The notes: generated from the letters alone by a model not told the origin. DNA of 64,000 nt from Pseudomonadota bacterium (GCA_018816735.1 JAHIVH010000013.1:185024-249023), one strand, 5' to 3'; positions 17,775-27,426 are shown, counted from the stretch's first letter. Numbers and translations: made by a program.

Positions 17775-18497
17775 CTAGTTATAAGCATGTGTAAAGCCAT
17801 TTCGCGATTTGCTTTCAATTGAATTCAGAAAGTCCTGCATATAGATTACGGATAATTCTTCATCTCTGAATTCACTCCCCAGGCATACGGATAATTTATA
17901 TCTGATATCAATCGAGAACTGCTTGAAGTTGAACAGGTGATTTTCAATCTGATGCTTGAGAAAAATAAATCCATTGTAGATGATAATGGAAAAATCACGC
18001 AATGACATGTGAAGGCCTTTTCCCACGGCCTTGATATAGCTTTCCTTAAGGGTCCACAGATCGTAGAACGTGTCCAGTTTTTGTCTTTCTTTCTGGCAAA
18101 TCAGATAATCATTTTCATCCTTGGAAAAAAACCGTTTGGAAATATTGTAATCGGTCGGTTTTATCTTTTCCACATCGATTCCCACCACACTGTCGCTGAT
18201 CGCACATACAACCCAGTCTCCGGAGTGGGACAGGTTGAAGTGAAAATTATCGTTCCCCAGGAGGTAAGGCTTCCCATATTCGTTTTGGCCGAAACGAATG
18301 TCTGAATTTTTTATAGAGAGTTTTTCGTGAATAATCGATCGCACGAGAAGGTCGGACATGAGAGCCTGTTGTGCGGCAGGCCGTTGTATATATCTGTTGA
18401 TTCGGGCTTTCTTTTCGGTTGAAACATAAGGTAAAAGGGAATTAAAGCTCTTGTCATTTAAAATTTCGTTTTGTTGTAAGGCATAGATTTCAAGCAT
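17775..18497 (-). CDS. Sfp-type 4'-phosphopantetheinyl transferase
   Basis: A 240-residue enzyme that transfers the phosphopantetheine arm of CoA to a Ser of an acyl- or peptidyl-carrier protein. Motifs: the GKPYL segment, NLSHSGDWVVCAIS, VVGIDVEKIKP (Mg-binding Asp/Glu), and FYDLWTLKESYIKAVGKGL, the WxxKEAxxK-type signature. The two-fold pseudo-dimeric length fits the Sfp class, which usually serves secondary metabolism or unusual fatty acids. I prefer ATG at 18497 over TTG at 18509; neither has a good ribosome site. No carrier protein or synthase is in the window, so the substrate is elsewhere. Convergent with tyrA. Confidence 0.87.
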   Translation of the reverse strand: MLEIYALQQNEILNDKSFNSLLPYVSTEKKARINRYIQRPAAQQALMSDLLVRSIIHEKLSIKNSDIRFGQNEYGKPYLLGNDNFHFNLSHSGDWVVCAISDSVVGIDVEKIKPTDYNISKRFFSKDENDYLICQKERQKLDTFYDLWTLKESYIKAVGKGLHMSLRDFSIIIYNGFIFLKHQIENHLFNFKQFSIDIRYKLSVCLGSEFRDEELSVIYMQDFLNSIESKSRNGFTHAYN

Positions 18498-18984
18498 AAC
18501 ACTAACCAATCACTAAATATTATTTGTTGTTAATTAGATACATCATACTTACTTTCTAACACCAGCAAAGTGAAATAACGTTAATTGTATATGTGAACGT
18601 TGTTTTGCAAATTATCATATTAATCAAAATTGTAAAGAGAAAAATAAAAAAATTTCCTCAAAGGTTATTTTCTAAATTTTTTTTATCAGGGTATTGTGTT
18701 TTAGCACCGTGTGGGTGAATCAAAATTTGAGAAACGTATATCAAAGAAAAAACGAGGTTTCAACCTTTTTTTTTATTTTTTTTGCTGAGAACAGTTTTTA
18801 AACGTATTAAATTTTAACAAATTGATATAATTGTATATTTTTAAAATATACCTGTTTAGGGATATTTGCTGATTTTTTATTTTTATATTTGGCAAGAAAT
18901 GATATAATATTTGTCTGTTATCGTAATGAAATGAAAATCTACAGGAAATAATTTCAGCTAATACGCAAAAAGAGGCCTCATAAA
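18498..18984. other. Very AT-rich intergenic stretch
   Basis: About 490 bases between the divergent phosphopantetheinyl transferase and metallophosphoesterase genes. It is markedly richer in A/T than its surroundings, with many runs of A and T. No ORF, RNA gene or convincing hairpin is visible. It probably contains both promoters; bent or silencer-bound DNA is possible but not shown. Confidence 0.5.
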
Positions 18985-19743
18985 TTGAAAGTTTATACTG
19001 TTTCTGATATTCATGTGGATCATAAGGATAACTTGAAACAAATATCTGCTATTTCACAGACAACATATCAAAATGATATTCTTATTCTTGCCGGTGATAT
19101 TTCATACAAAATAGGGATGATCAGCCATGTTTTTGAACTGTTAAAAGAAAAATTTCGAGAAGTTCTTTTTGTCCCAGGAAACCATGACCTATGGGTGAGA
19201 GATGATTCTGCCAAAGATTCTATAGATAAATTTAACCAAATTATGGCCTTGGCGACAGATAAAGGGATATTGGTGCAACCTGCACATTTTGGGTCTCTTT
19301 CCATTATTCCGCTTTTGGGGTGGTATGATTATTCTTTTGGCGAGCCATCAGAAAAACTGGATGATTTGTGGGTGGATCACAAAGCCTGTATCTGGCCTGA
19401 GGGCTTTAATGAGGCATCAATTACTGAGTTTTTTGTTAGCCAGAATAATGAACATCTGAAAATAAAAAACAAATTCATCATCAGTTTCTCCCACTTTTTA
19501 CCACGAATTGATATTATGCCATCGATTATTCCTCAGGATAACCGAAAGCTTTACCCTGTACTTGGCAGTGTCAAAATAGAAGAGCAGATTCGGGAACTGA
19601 AATCAGATATACACGTGTTTGGGCATAGCCATGTCAACCTGAAGAAAGAACAGGACAAAACAATATACATTAACAATGCTTTTGGATATCCTTATGAAAA
19701 ACTTGTTACGGGAAAGAAACTTATGCTTATTCATGAGATATGA
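18985..19743 (+). CDS. Calcineurin-like metallophosphoesterase
   Basis: A 252-residue cytoplasmic phosphoesterase with the full set of dimetal motifs: SDIHVDH (D-x-H) at residues 8-14, LAGDIS, PGNHDLW, FSHFLPR and the C-terminal GHSHVN. The layout resembles the single-domain phosphohydrolases that act on nucleotides, phosphodiesters or protein phosphates; the substrate cannot be told. The start is TTG at 18985, supported by AGAGG about 9 nt upstream. It is preceded by the AT-rich region and followed 129 nt later by a PaaK-like gene on the same strand. Confidence 0.85.
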   Translation: MKVYTVSDIHVDHKDNLKQISAISQTTYQNDILILAGDISYKIGMISHVFELLKEKFREVLFVPGNHDLWVRDDSAKDSIDKFNQIMALATDKGILVQPAHFGSLSIIPLLGWYDYSFGEPSEKLDDLWVDHKACIWPEGFNEASITEFFVSQNNEHLKIKNKFIISFSHFLPRIDIMPSIIPQDNRKLYPVLGSVKIEEQIRELKSDIHVFGHSHVNLKKEQDKTIYINNAFGYPYEKLVTGKKLMLIHEI

Positions 19744-19872
19744 AAAACAGATACTGGCCTTATCATTTAAATCATAAAAAATTTAAATATTAAATGAAGC
19801 GGAACGCTTCTAACGGATACGTGTGGTCCAAATTCAAACTAAACATCAACTCCATATTGATAGGGTATTGCT

Positions 19873-21159
19873 ATGATCAGACATCTCTTTCTGCTTTTCA
19901 TTGCTGCAATTAAAGTTCATATTAATCAGTTCATTCCCTTGCCTGTCCAGAAAAAGCTTTCTGAAAAGCGAATTTTAAAAACCATTCATCATGCATATGA
20001 TACCATTCCATACTATCGTGAGAAATATGACAAGGCCGGTGTCGATATAAAATCGATCAGGAGCATCCGTGATCTGAAAAAAGTGCCTTTTATCACCAAA
20101 GATGAGATTCGAGAAAATTTCCCGGATAAAATAGTGAAAAAAGGGGTAGACATTGATAAATGCCATTACTCTGCCACAACCGGATCTACTGGGCGTTCAC
20201 TTCCATTTGTTTTTTCGCAAAAGACATTTGCCTATTATATGATGACCAGTTTAAGAGTGTATACCATGATTGGTTACCGGCCATGGCATAAACTGGTCTA
20301 TGTCAAGTACACAGCGATTAAAACGCCCCGTTTTGGGCCGTTTTTCAGAACCGCACATATTCCTTCAACGATCACCATTGGCGAACAGATCGCTATGTTA
20401 TTAAAGGAAAAGCCGGATCTCTTGGTGGGGTATGCATCCCTTATTTATGAAATTGCTCAGCGGATCACAACCGATCAGTTGCAAACCCTTCACATCAAGA
20501 TCATCGGCGTTAATTCGGAAATGAGTACACAGGATCAGCGGGATTTCATTTCCCAACGATTCGGATGTCCGGTGTATGATGAATATTCCACAGAAGAAAC
20601 CTGGATGATTACATCTCAATGTAAAAAACATAGATACCATCTGTTCATCGATAATGTCTGGGTGGAGTTTCTTGATAAAGACGGGAATGATGTTTTACCC
20701 GGAGAAATCGGTGAGATGGTTTTGACGACCACACGAAGCGACGTGATGCCCTTTATTCGGTATCGAATCGGTGATCTTGGAAGATATACCCATGAAAAAT
20801 GCTCCTGCCATCTGGGATTCCCGTTAATCGAATCCTTTGACGGTCGTGCGGACGACTCATTCATTTTGCCCAGCGGTAAATATATATCTTCGTTAAAAGT
20901 GCTGAATACATTTACGAAATTCATTAAAAACCATCTCCATCTCATGGAGGAATTCAAGGTTATTCAGGAACAAAAAGACTTGATCGTGATTTATCTCGTC
21001 AAGGGAAAAGAATATGATGAAACTGTTTTTCAAGGGCTGATTGATGTTCTTCATGGGATCATGGGTGAACCTGTAACGATCAAACTGGCGTTTGTGGAAT
21101 CGATTGATTATAAAGGAAGCATCAAACGAAAGGCCATTGAATCGCGTGTGGGTAAATAG
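19873..21159 (+). CDS. Phenylacetate-CoA ligase-like (PaaK/CapK family) adenylate-forming enzyme
   Basis: A 428-residue member of the PaaK/CapK branch of the ANL superfamily: YSATTGSTGRSLPF is the phosphate-binding loop; YDEYSTEE corresponds to the Y-x-S-T-E adenine/acid motif; and RYRIGDLGRY is the hinge Asp motif. The extreme N terminus has a hydrophobic stretch (residues 3-20) unusual for soluble PaaK, and the family includes enzymes in capsule and lipid gene clusters. It would activate a carboxylic acid as acyl-adenylate for CoA or another acceptor. The substrate is not predictable. The neighbouring phosphopantetheinyl transferase and Ntn hydrolase hint at acyl chemistry, but no carrier protein is present. 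Confidence 0.78.
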   Translation: MIRHLFLLFIAAIKVHINQFIPLPVQKKLSEKRILKTIHHAYDTIPYYREKYDKAGVDIKSIRSIRDLKKVPFITKDEIRENFPDKIVKKGVDIDKCHYSATTGSTGRSLPFVFSQKTFAYYMMTSLRVYTMIGYRPWHKLVYVKYTAIKTPRFGPFFRTAHIPSTITIGEQIAMLLKEKPDLLVGYASLIYEIAQRITTDQLQTLHIKIIGVNSEMSTQDQRDFISQRFGCPVYDEYSTEETWMITSQCKKHRYHLFIDNVWVEFLDKDGNDVLPGEIGEMVLTTTRSDVMPFIRYRIGDLGRYTHEKCSCHLGFPLIESFDGRADDSFILPSGKYISSLKVLNTFTKFIKNHLHLMEEFKVIQEQKDLIVIYLVKGKEYDETVFQGLIDVLHGIMGEPVTIKLAFVESIDYKGSIKRKAIESRVGK

Positions 21160-21403
21160 TTGATTTTTAAGTCAGTTGATATTTTGGTATGAGTAATACC
21201 TGTTTTCGTTTTATTGTTTAATATTTTCAGTGATTTTATAATCCTACATAATGCTTGACTTTCTTTCAGCGATTGATTATAAACATGACATATATGTGTA
21301 AACAACGTTTCTTTGAATTTATCACTTTTTGTGGCCTGTGGTTCAGATAAAAAGATAAATCAGAGCAATACGAAAACAGTATCCTTCATCCGGGAGTTGT
21401 GAG

Positions 21404-22909
21404 ATGGGAGAAAGACAAAATAGACATTCAATCATATCCGCATTGCTGATTATTGTTGCGATAATAGGGAGTGTTTCTTTAACCGATAGAACGATAGCCT
21501 GCGATATAGCCGTGATTTCAGGCAAGATGACAACGACCGGACGGCCCATCATATGGAAAAACAGGGATCATTCAGCAGCCTGGCAACAGGAGCTTGTCTA
21601 TTACAATGCTGTTAAACCTGAGGTTGGTGCCAGCCTTCGTATCATGGACAGAAACAATATCTGGCTGGATTCCGAGGGTGAGGGGGATGAGTTTGACTAT
21701 TTTGCATTTGCTCCGGTGATGTCCGGGGGTCTTAACGAGTCAGGATTTGCCATTACCAATACTACTGTTTATGAAGATAATCCAATCCGTGAATATATAA
21801 TGAATGCAAATGTATATCTGATGGAACAGGCTTTGGAAAAGTGTCAAACTGTCAATGATTTCGATGAAATGATAGCAAAATTTCATGCCACCCTGTTAAA
21901 TTTCGATAAGGTTATAAGCGGTAACTTTGTTGTCTTGGATGCCCAAGGGGGGGCGGCCCTTTATGAGCTATGGACGCCTGATGATAGCTTCCTTCTACCT
22001 ATTTCTGTTAGGAAATTTGATGCCAATAGTCTGGAAGATGCACCCCATGGATACGTGAACCGTACAAATTCAAATTATTTTATTCAGCGAACAAGCGATG
22101 ACCGCCGAGAGGAAAGAGGACATGCTATTCTGGAAACTCTTTATCAACAGAATGCCTTATCTGTTGAAAATATTTTAACTGAACTTGCAAAAGATGTTTG
22201 CGGAGATGATATTGTCGCAGGAGAGACCTTGCCGACAAAAGATCCGGATAATAATGACCCCAACAATTTTGATACGACTTATTGTATCAGCCGGTATGAG
22301 ACCAATTTTGCGATGGTCGTAGATGGGGCCGCTGAAGGTGAAAGTCCGGCATTTACAACCTTCTGGCTCAATCTGGGAGAACCATCCATCGGTGTGGCAA
22401 CCCCTCACTTTGTTGCCGCCCATAATGTCACACCCTATGTCTGGGCGGAATCAGACCTGGAATCGACAAATCCTGTTGACGCATCAACGACCTGTGCGCT
22501 GAATCAGATGATAAACGATACCGAATTGACCATGTACAGCAACAATATCAGCCCCAATCTTTTTGTGGCCATGGACAGCGGGATCGATTACGAAGTGCTT
22601 CTTGATATCCAGACATGGACGATTCCTCTGGAAAAGGACGTGATTAAACATACCTATGATCTGCTTGAACAATACAGGACCGGTGCATTGCCTGAAGGAA
22701 AAACTCTAGAAAAGGCGCTTTATGATCTGTCTCATTATACGGCAGGATTTGTTTATAAAAACTACACCAATCAATCCGCGTCTTTTGAAGCATGGCATTT
22801 TGGAGAACCATCAGAGGAAGATGATTTGACCGACAACAATGACATTCCCTTCATCCCGTCTTTTACGCAATTTATGATCTGGTTGCTAAACATTTTCAGT
22901 AAATTATAG
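21404..22909 (+). CDS. Exported Ntn hydrolase (choloylglycine hydrolase / C45-like)
   Basis: A 501-residue protein with an N-terminal hydrophobic segment (about 10-26) followed by TIACDIAVISGKMTTTGRPIIWKNRDH. The Cys33 context and downstream KNRDH motif match Ntn hydrolases whose mature N-terminal Cys is the nucleophile (penicillin acylase V, bile-salt hydrolase and C45 acyltransferase relatives). Later conserved-type segments are SGGLNESGFAITNTT and YVNRTNSNYF. Cleavage of the signal segment just before Cys33 would expose the nucleophile. The C terminus ends in a short hydrophobic helix (FMIWLLNIFSKL). Amide hydrolysis or acyl transfer on a periplasmic substrate is inferred. It is followed 15 nt later by a flippase-like gene. 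Confidence 0.75.
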   Translation: MGERQNRHSIISALLIIVAIIGSVSLTDRTIACDIAVISGKMTTTGRPIIWKNRDHSAAWQQELVYYNAVKPEVGASLRIMDRNNIWLDSEGEGDEFDYFAFAPVMSGGLNESGFAITNTTVYEDNPIREYIMNANVYLMEQALEKCQTVNDFDEMIAKFHATLLNFDKVISGNFVVLDAQGGAALYELWTPDDSFLLPISVRKFDANSLEDAPHGYVNRTNSNYFIQRTSDDRREERGHAILETLYQQNALSVENILTELAKDVCGDDIVAGETLPTKDPDNNDPNNFDTTYCISRYETNFAMVVDGAAEGESPAFTTFWLNLGEPSIGVATPHFVAAHNVTPYVWAESDLESTNPVDASTTCALNQMINDTELTMYSNNISPNLFVAMDSGIDYEVLLDIQTWTIPLEKDVIKHTYDLLEQYRTGALPEGKTLEKALYDLSHYTAGFVYKNYTNQSASFEAWHFGEPSEEDDLTDNNDIPFIPSFTQFMIWLLNIFSKL

Positions 22910-22924
22910 GGAAGGTGCCTTATC

Positions 22925-23893
22925 ATGGAAATGTCTCAAGAAAGATCTGCTGATTATGTCTCAAACAAAAACCTGAAATTTATCGGCAAGCGATTGGGGT
23001 CATGGATAACCGCAGGGCTGATACTGGGATATCTTTTCTGGCGCATTGACATCGGGAGTTTTGCAGAATCACTTAAACTTGCAGGCATGGCAGTGTATCT
23101 GCCTTTGGTTGTGGGGTTTATTTTTTTGTGGTTATTGATAGAATCCCACAATATTATGATGCTATGTCATCATTTGGGCCACAGAATCACGTTTAAACAG
23201 GTTCTTGAGATAAGGGGCGTCACTTATCTGCTGATGCTTATCAATCCATTTCTCGGATTGGGCGGCATTGCCTACTACCTCAGTAAAGATATTGATATAC
23301 CGCTTGTGCGTACATCCAGTTTGATGATTTTTTATTCGTATACAGAAATGATAAGTCTCACGTGTCTTGTTACAATAGGCAGTATTTTTCTCACATACCG
23401 TAGCCTGTTTTTCACACAAATGTATTACCTGAGCATTTCCGCCATCATATTTTACATTTGTATGGGCATTATTGGAAGAAAACTGCCTGCAACAGGCCAC
23501 TTTAAAAAGATCACTGATGCGCCGATCTGGAAAACATTTTATGATGCCAGAGTGAGCAGTTTTTTTATTTTACCATTATGGCGCAGTGTTTATTTTATTT
23601 CATTTATTCTGTTTTTCTATTTTGGGTTAAAGGCATTTTCCATTACCATTCCTTTGGCCAGACTTTTTGTCTATGTGCCCCTCATTTTCTGGGTCAGTTG
23701 CTGGCCGATAACCCCTTCAGGCCTGGGGACCATTCAGGCTTCCATGCTGTTTTTATTCAAAGAATATAGCTCTGAAGCGAACATTCTGGCCTTTAGTATA
23801 ACCTATTCCACATCTCTTTTGATTTTACGAATTCCTATCGGTCTCTATTACCTGAAAAAAAGGCATCACTCATATTGCAGAAGGAAAGGATAA
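22925..23893 (+). CDS. Lysylphosphatidylglycerol synthetase TM-region-like (UPF0104) membrane protein
   Basis: A 322-residue integral membrane protein with about eight hydrophobic helices and the family's NPFLGLGGIAYYL and SCWPITPSGLGTIQASMLFLFK segments. This is the flippase-like domain found without the aminoacyl-transferase part in many bacteria and implicated in lipid or glycolipid handling. It starts 15 nt after the Ntn hydrolase gene, so the pair is probably co-transcribed and may act on the same envelope lipid. The specific substrate is unknown. Confidence 0.78.
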   Translation: MEMSQERSADYVSNKNLKFIGKRLGSWITAGLILGYLFWRIDIGSFAESLKLAGMAVYLPLVVGFIFLWLLIESHNIMMLCHHLGHRITFKQVLEIRGVTYLLMLINPFLGLGGIAYYLSKDIDIPLVRTSSLMIFYSYTEMISLTCLVTIGSIFLTYRSLFFTQMYYLSISAIIFYICMGIIGRKLPATGHFKKITDAPIWKTFYDARVSSFFILPLWRSVYFISFILFFYFGLKAFSITIPLARLFVYVPLIFWVSCWPITPSGLGTIQASMLFLFKEYSSEANILAFSITYSTSLLILRIPIGLYYLKKRHHSYCRRKG

Positions 23894-23951
23894 CTGTGAA
23901 TGCAATTTTTTACAGGAATATGGATCACGTCTTCGATACGCCACCCAGAAC

Positions 23952-25304
23952 TTAATGAACCCCATATTCCTTAAGCTTCAGCTGAAGTGTGCGGCGGCTG
24001 ATGCCAAGAATGTCTGCAGTATGGGTTCTATTCCCGTTAGTTTTCTTTAATGTCAGGAGAATCATTTCCTTTTCCATATCTTTCAATGATTTCCCAACAT
24101 TCAGGGCCATTCTGTTTTCATTTGACGATTGATAAAGTTTTTTCAGGGGCTCCGGAAAAACATCCGGCTCAATCAGGTCTCCTCTTGACATGATCACCGA
24201 TCGTTCAATCACGTTTTGAAGTTCACGGATATTCCCCGGCCAGTCGTAACGCATCAGTATATCCATACCCTTTGGCGTCAAGCCTTTGATGAATCGTTTG
24301 TTCTTCTGAGTAAATTTTTTCAGGAAAAATTCTGTCAGAAGCGGAATATCTTCAGACCGTTCCTTTAGCGGAGGCACCTTAAGATGAATGACATTCAATC
24401 TGAAATAGAGATCTTCCCTGAACCGGCCCGTTTGCACAGCTTCTTTCAGATTTCTGTTGGTGGCTGCGATGATCCGTACATCCACTTTAATGGTTTGCGT
24501 GCCTCCCAGGGGTTCAAATTCCTGCTCCTGGATGACCCTTAATATTTTAGACTGTGTTGAAAGGGGCATGTCTGCAATTTCATCAAGAAAGATTGTTCCT
24601 TTGTGGGCCAGGTGAAACCGTCCTTTTTTGTTTGTTGCAGCACCTGTGAATGCGCCTTTAAGATGCCCGAAAAGTTCACTCTCAAGAAGGCTTTCAGGTA
24701 GCGCCGCACAATTCAACTTGATCAGGGGCATGTCTTTTCGGGGGCTGTTTTCATGAATGGCATTGGCGATCAATTCTTTTCCTGTACCGCTTTCACCGGA
24801 AATCAATATGGTTGCATCCGTAGGAGAAGAAAGCGTCATGGCTTCAAAAAGGGGTTGGATGGCAGCACTATTTCCGATAATATTTTTAAAATGAAATGTC
24901 TTTCCCAGTCGTTCCTTGAGATAAACGTTTTCCTTTTCCAGCTGATTCAAATGAAGTACTTTTTTGATCAGAATGGAAAGCTCATCTGAATCAACCGGCT
25001 TGGTCAGATAATCATATGCCCCTGACTTTAGGGCATCTACTGCGGTATTTACGGAAGAAAACGCAGTCATGATAATCACCGGAATGGAAGGACTTAATTT
25101 TTTGATGGCTTTCAGGGCTGATATGCCATCCATTCTTTTCATGCGTATATCCATCAGAATGATATCGAAAAATTGTTTCTGAACATTGTCTATAGCTTGG
25201 TCACCGTCGTCTGCCTGATATATGTCGTATCCATCTTTTCGAAGAATCGTATCGATCATTTGCCGATGGGTCTGGTCATCGTCAACGATAAGTATTTTAT
25301 GCAT
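23952..25304 (-). CDS. NtrC-family sigma-54 response regulator (ZraR/AtoC-like)
   Basis: A 450-residue activator: receiver domain (1-120) with predicted phospho-Asp52 in ILMDIRM, AAA+ sigma-54 interaction domain (about 140-370) with Walker A GESGTGKE and the sigma-54 contact loop GAFTGA, and a C-terminal Fis-type helix-turn-helix (NRTHTADILGISRRTLQLKL). Its start overlaps the sensor kinase stop by 8 nt, so the two genes form one operon. The arrangement (kinase-regulator divergent from a small exported metal-binding-type gene with a sigma-54 promoter) parallels zraSR-zraP. The likely binding sites are the repeated 17-bp motifs at 27145-27193 and 40833-40869; this is inference. Confidence 0.92.
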   Translation of the reverse strand: MHKILIVDDDQTHRQMIDTILRKDGYDIYQADDGDQAIDNVQKQFFDIILMDIRMKRMDGISALKAIKKLSPSIPVIIMTAFSSVNTAVDALKSGAYDYLTKPVDSDELSILIKKVLHLNQLEKENVYLKERLGKTFHFKNIIGNSAAIQPLFEAMTLSSPTDATILISGESGTGKELIANAIHENSPRKDMPLIKLNCAALPESLLESELFGHLKGAFTGAATNKKGRFHLAHKGTIFLDEIADMPLSTQSKILRVIQEQEFEPLGGTQTIKVDVRIIAATNRNLKEAVQTGRFREDLYFRLNVIHLKVPPLKERSEDIPLLTEFFLKKFTQKNKRFIKGLTPKGMDILMRYDWPGNIRELQNVIERSVIMSRGDLIEPDVFPEPLKKLYQSSNENRMALNVGKSLKDMEKEMILLTLKKTNGNRTHTADILGISRRTLQLKLKEYGVH

Positions 25305-27039
25305 GGTTCACATCTCCGGAAAAGGGAATATGAATGACAAATCTACATCCTTTTGATTTGCCGGGAGGCGGGCTAAAGACATCAATGCTGCCATTAAGGT
25401 TTTCAACAATACGTTTGACGATGGGAAGTCCCAATCCTGTTCCTTTATCTCTTCTCGTAAAATAGGGTTCAAAAATTTTTTCCAGGTGATCTTTTTGAAT
25501 GCCGATGCCTTCATCTTCGACCCATAGGGTCACTTCTTTTTTATTTCTATGGATGGCCGTGCCTATTTCAACCTGACCTTGCTGTTGAACTGCATCCAGG
25601 GCATTTAGAGTAAGATTCAGGATCGCCTGGGTCATCAGATCGGAATCAAGGAGGATATCCGGCATGTCTTCGGGCACATTAACGATAAGACTTATTTTTC
25701 TGAGGTCCGTATCTTCTTTTACGAGACGAACAATATGGTCAAACAGTTTTTGAATATTCGTCAACGTGAGCGTGGGGGAAAGCGGACGGGCAAAGTTCAG
25801 CAGATCTGTGATAACTTTGTTGATTCTGTCCATTTCGTTGACGATTACCGTTGCATATTCCTGTTCGTCGGGTTTGTCTTTCAAGGCATGATGAAGAAAT
25901 TTGGCGAATCCTCTGATGGAGCTTAAGGGATTTCTGATTTCATGGGCAATGCCTGCTGCCATTTCACCCACAGCCGCCATTTTTTCCGTTTGCTTGATCC
26001 GATGTTGGAGTGCTTTTACTTCCCGAAGATCATGGATAACGATAACCGCTCCCGAGCAGACACGATTTTTGTCAAGAATAGGGGTGATACTTAAAGCCAA
26101 TGGCAGGGGAGGCCCATTTTCAGGTTTATACAAAATTTCCCGGTCCCGAATAGCACCGGATCGCTTCAGCGTATTCCAGACATCCCAATGTTTGAAGTCA
26201 ATGATTTTTTCAAGATCAAACTCATTGATATCAGATTGATCCACACCAAGATAATCCAGGGCAAGCTGATTGTAGGTAACTATTCTGTCTGACGTGTCAA
26301 TACTCAGGAGGCCGTTTGCCATGTTGTCAAGTACGTGCCTTGTATAATCTTCTGTTTTTTTCAGTGTTTTATCCACCAGATAGTAGTTCTGAATGACAAA
26401 GAGAAAGAAAAAGGCGCCAACACCCAAAACGACAAGAATGGTCATCATCAGCATGGCATGGTGTGCATCTGACTGTCTCGCCATTTCATAGGCATCCATT
26501 TTCATACCAATCACAATGAACATTTCCGGATGGTCTGGGTTTCGTGAAGCATGTTCGGATACCATACGGCTCCCGTTATTATAATTGATATGCATTCTGC
26601 CTGACAAGGGCTTTGCGATTTCGTATATTTCAGAACCATCTGAAAGGAATACGGTTCTCTTTTGAAAATCAGGAGAATCATGGCTGATCGGAAATAAATC
26701 GCTAAATTTTTCTTTATCAATGGATTTCGGATATGCACAAAGAACACAGGAAGATGTGGTGATATAAATATAAGAAACGTCCTTTTCGCCGGACATCACC
26801 GCCATGATGTTTTCAGCCGTTTTTTCCTGACATCCATTGAATTCAGTTTCATTCTCCCAGATGGCTTCGATGTATGTAAGGCGTGATATGCCTTGCTGCT
26901 GAACGGATTGAATTGCTCTCATCTTGTCACGATTCATGTTGTTATACGTGGAAATACCGATCGTGACGAGAAGAAGGGAGACGACCGCAACGATGGAAAG
27001 TGCAGGCAGGTACATTTTTCTTTTTAAAAAAACGTTCAT
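25297..27039 (-). CDS. Membrane sensor histidine kinase with Cys-containing periplasmic domain
   Basis: A 580-residue kinase: TM1 (11-31), periplasmic sensor (about 32-195), TM2 (about 196-217), PAS (about 228-340), HisKA with phospho-His366 in GIAHEIRNP, and HATPase with DEGIGI and GTGLGLPI. The periplasmic part has Cys70 and a Cys98-Val-Leu-Cys101 pair, plus Met/His-rich sequence near TM2 (SDAHHAMLMM), plausible soft-metal ligands. The domain plan is that of ZraS-like kinases. It is the first gene of the operon, reading away from the Met-rich lipoprotein. Copper or silver sensing is inferred from the Cys pair and from the neighbouring cus genes; redox sensing through the same cysteines is an alternative. 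Confidence 0.88.
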   Translation of the reverse strand: MNVFLKRKMYLPALSIVAVVSLLLVTIGISTYNNMNRDKMRAIQSVQQQGISRLTYIEAIWENETEFNGCQEKTAENIMAVMSGEKDVSYIYITTSSCVLCAYPKSIDKEKFSDLFPISHDSPDFQKRTVFLSDGSEIYEIAKPLSGRMHINYNNGSRMVSEHASRNPDHPEMFIVIGMKMDAYEMARQSDAHHAMLMMTILVVLGVGAFFFLFVIQNYYLVDKTLKKTEDYTRHVLDNMANGLLSIDTSDRIVTYNQLALDYLGVDQSDINEFDLEKIIDFKHWDVWNTLKRSGAIRDREILYKPENGPPLPLALSITPILDKNRVCSGAVIVIHDLREVKALQHRIKQTEKMAAVGEMAAGIAHEIRNPLSSIRGFAKFLHHALKDKPDEQEYATVIVNEMDRINKVITDLLNFARPLSPTLTLTNIQKLFDHIVRLVKEDTDLRKISLIVNVPEDMPDILLDSDLMTQAILNLTLNALDAVQQQGQVEIGTAIHRNKKEVTLWVEDEGIGIQKDHLEKIFEPYFTRRDKGTGLGLPIVKRIVENLNGSIDVFSPPPGKSKGCRFVIHIPFSGDVNHA

Positions 27040-27144
27040 TGGCTTATTCTATGGATGCCTTCTGGTTTAGCTGTTTCATTCCGGTTAAAATTACATGAAC
27101 ACTTGATTTATTGCAAATTGTATTCCCATCTCGTAACAATTCAA

Positions 27145-27193
27145 TGCGCTAATTTTTCACATGCACGTGATACAGGTGTATTAATTTTTCGCA
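27145..27193 (+). promoter_or_regulatory. Pair of 17-bp upstream activator motifs (Met-rich lipoprotein promoter)
   Basis: TGCGCTAATTTTTCACA (27145-27161) and TGTATTAATTTTTCGCA (27177-27193), starts 32 bp apart, about three helical turns. Both match the motif pair at 40833-40869 in front of the second cus operon. The pattern is TGCG, nine mostly A/T bases, CGCA, an imperfect dyad suited to a Fis-type dimer. They lie about 190-235 bp upstream of the sigma-54 promoter at 27380, a normal distance for enhancer-type sites. Confidence 0.7.
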
Positions 27194-27379
27194 GTTTTCA
27201 TCAAATCTGTTTCTGTCATCGATAACTTTTAACTGAAAATCCGGTAGCCTGTCATCACCGACATGCTTCCTATTTTTTTTGATTTTATACCTAAATCTAA
27301 AATAAATCATAAAAAACCAGATGGTTAAATTTCAGAAGCCCCATCGTCGAAATCAGATCAACCCGGAAGAAAGAGGTCT

Positions 27380-27395
27380 TGGCATATTCACTGCA
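27380..27395 (+). promoter_or_regulatory. Sigma-54 promoter of the Met-rich lipoprotein gene
   Basis: TGGCATATTCACTGCA, with GG (27381-27382) and GC (27393-27394) separated by exactly 10 nt as in the -24/-12 consensus. It is 86 nt upstream of the ATG and downstream of two putative activator sites. Confidence 0.75.
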
Positions 27396-27426
27396 GCCGG
27401 GGGGGTGACAAGCATCGGTTAAAACG

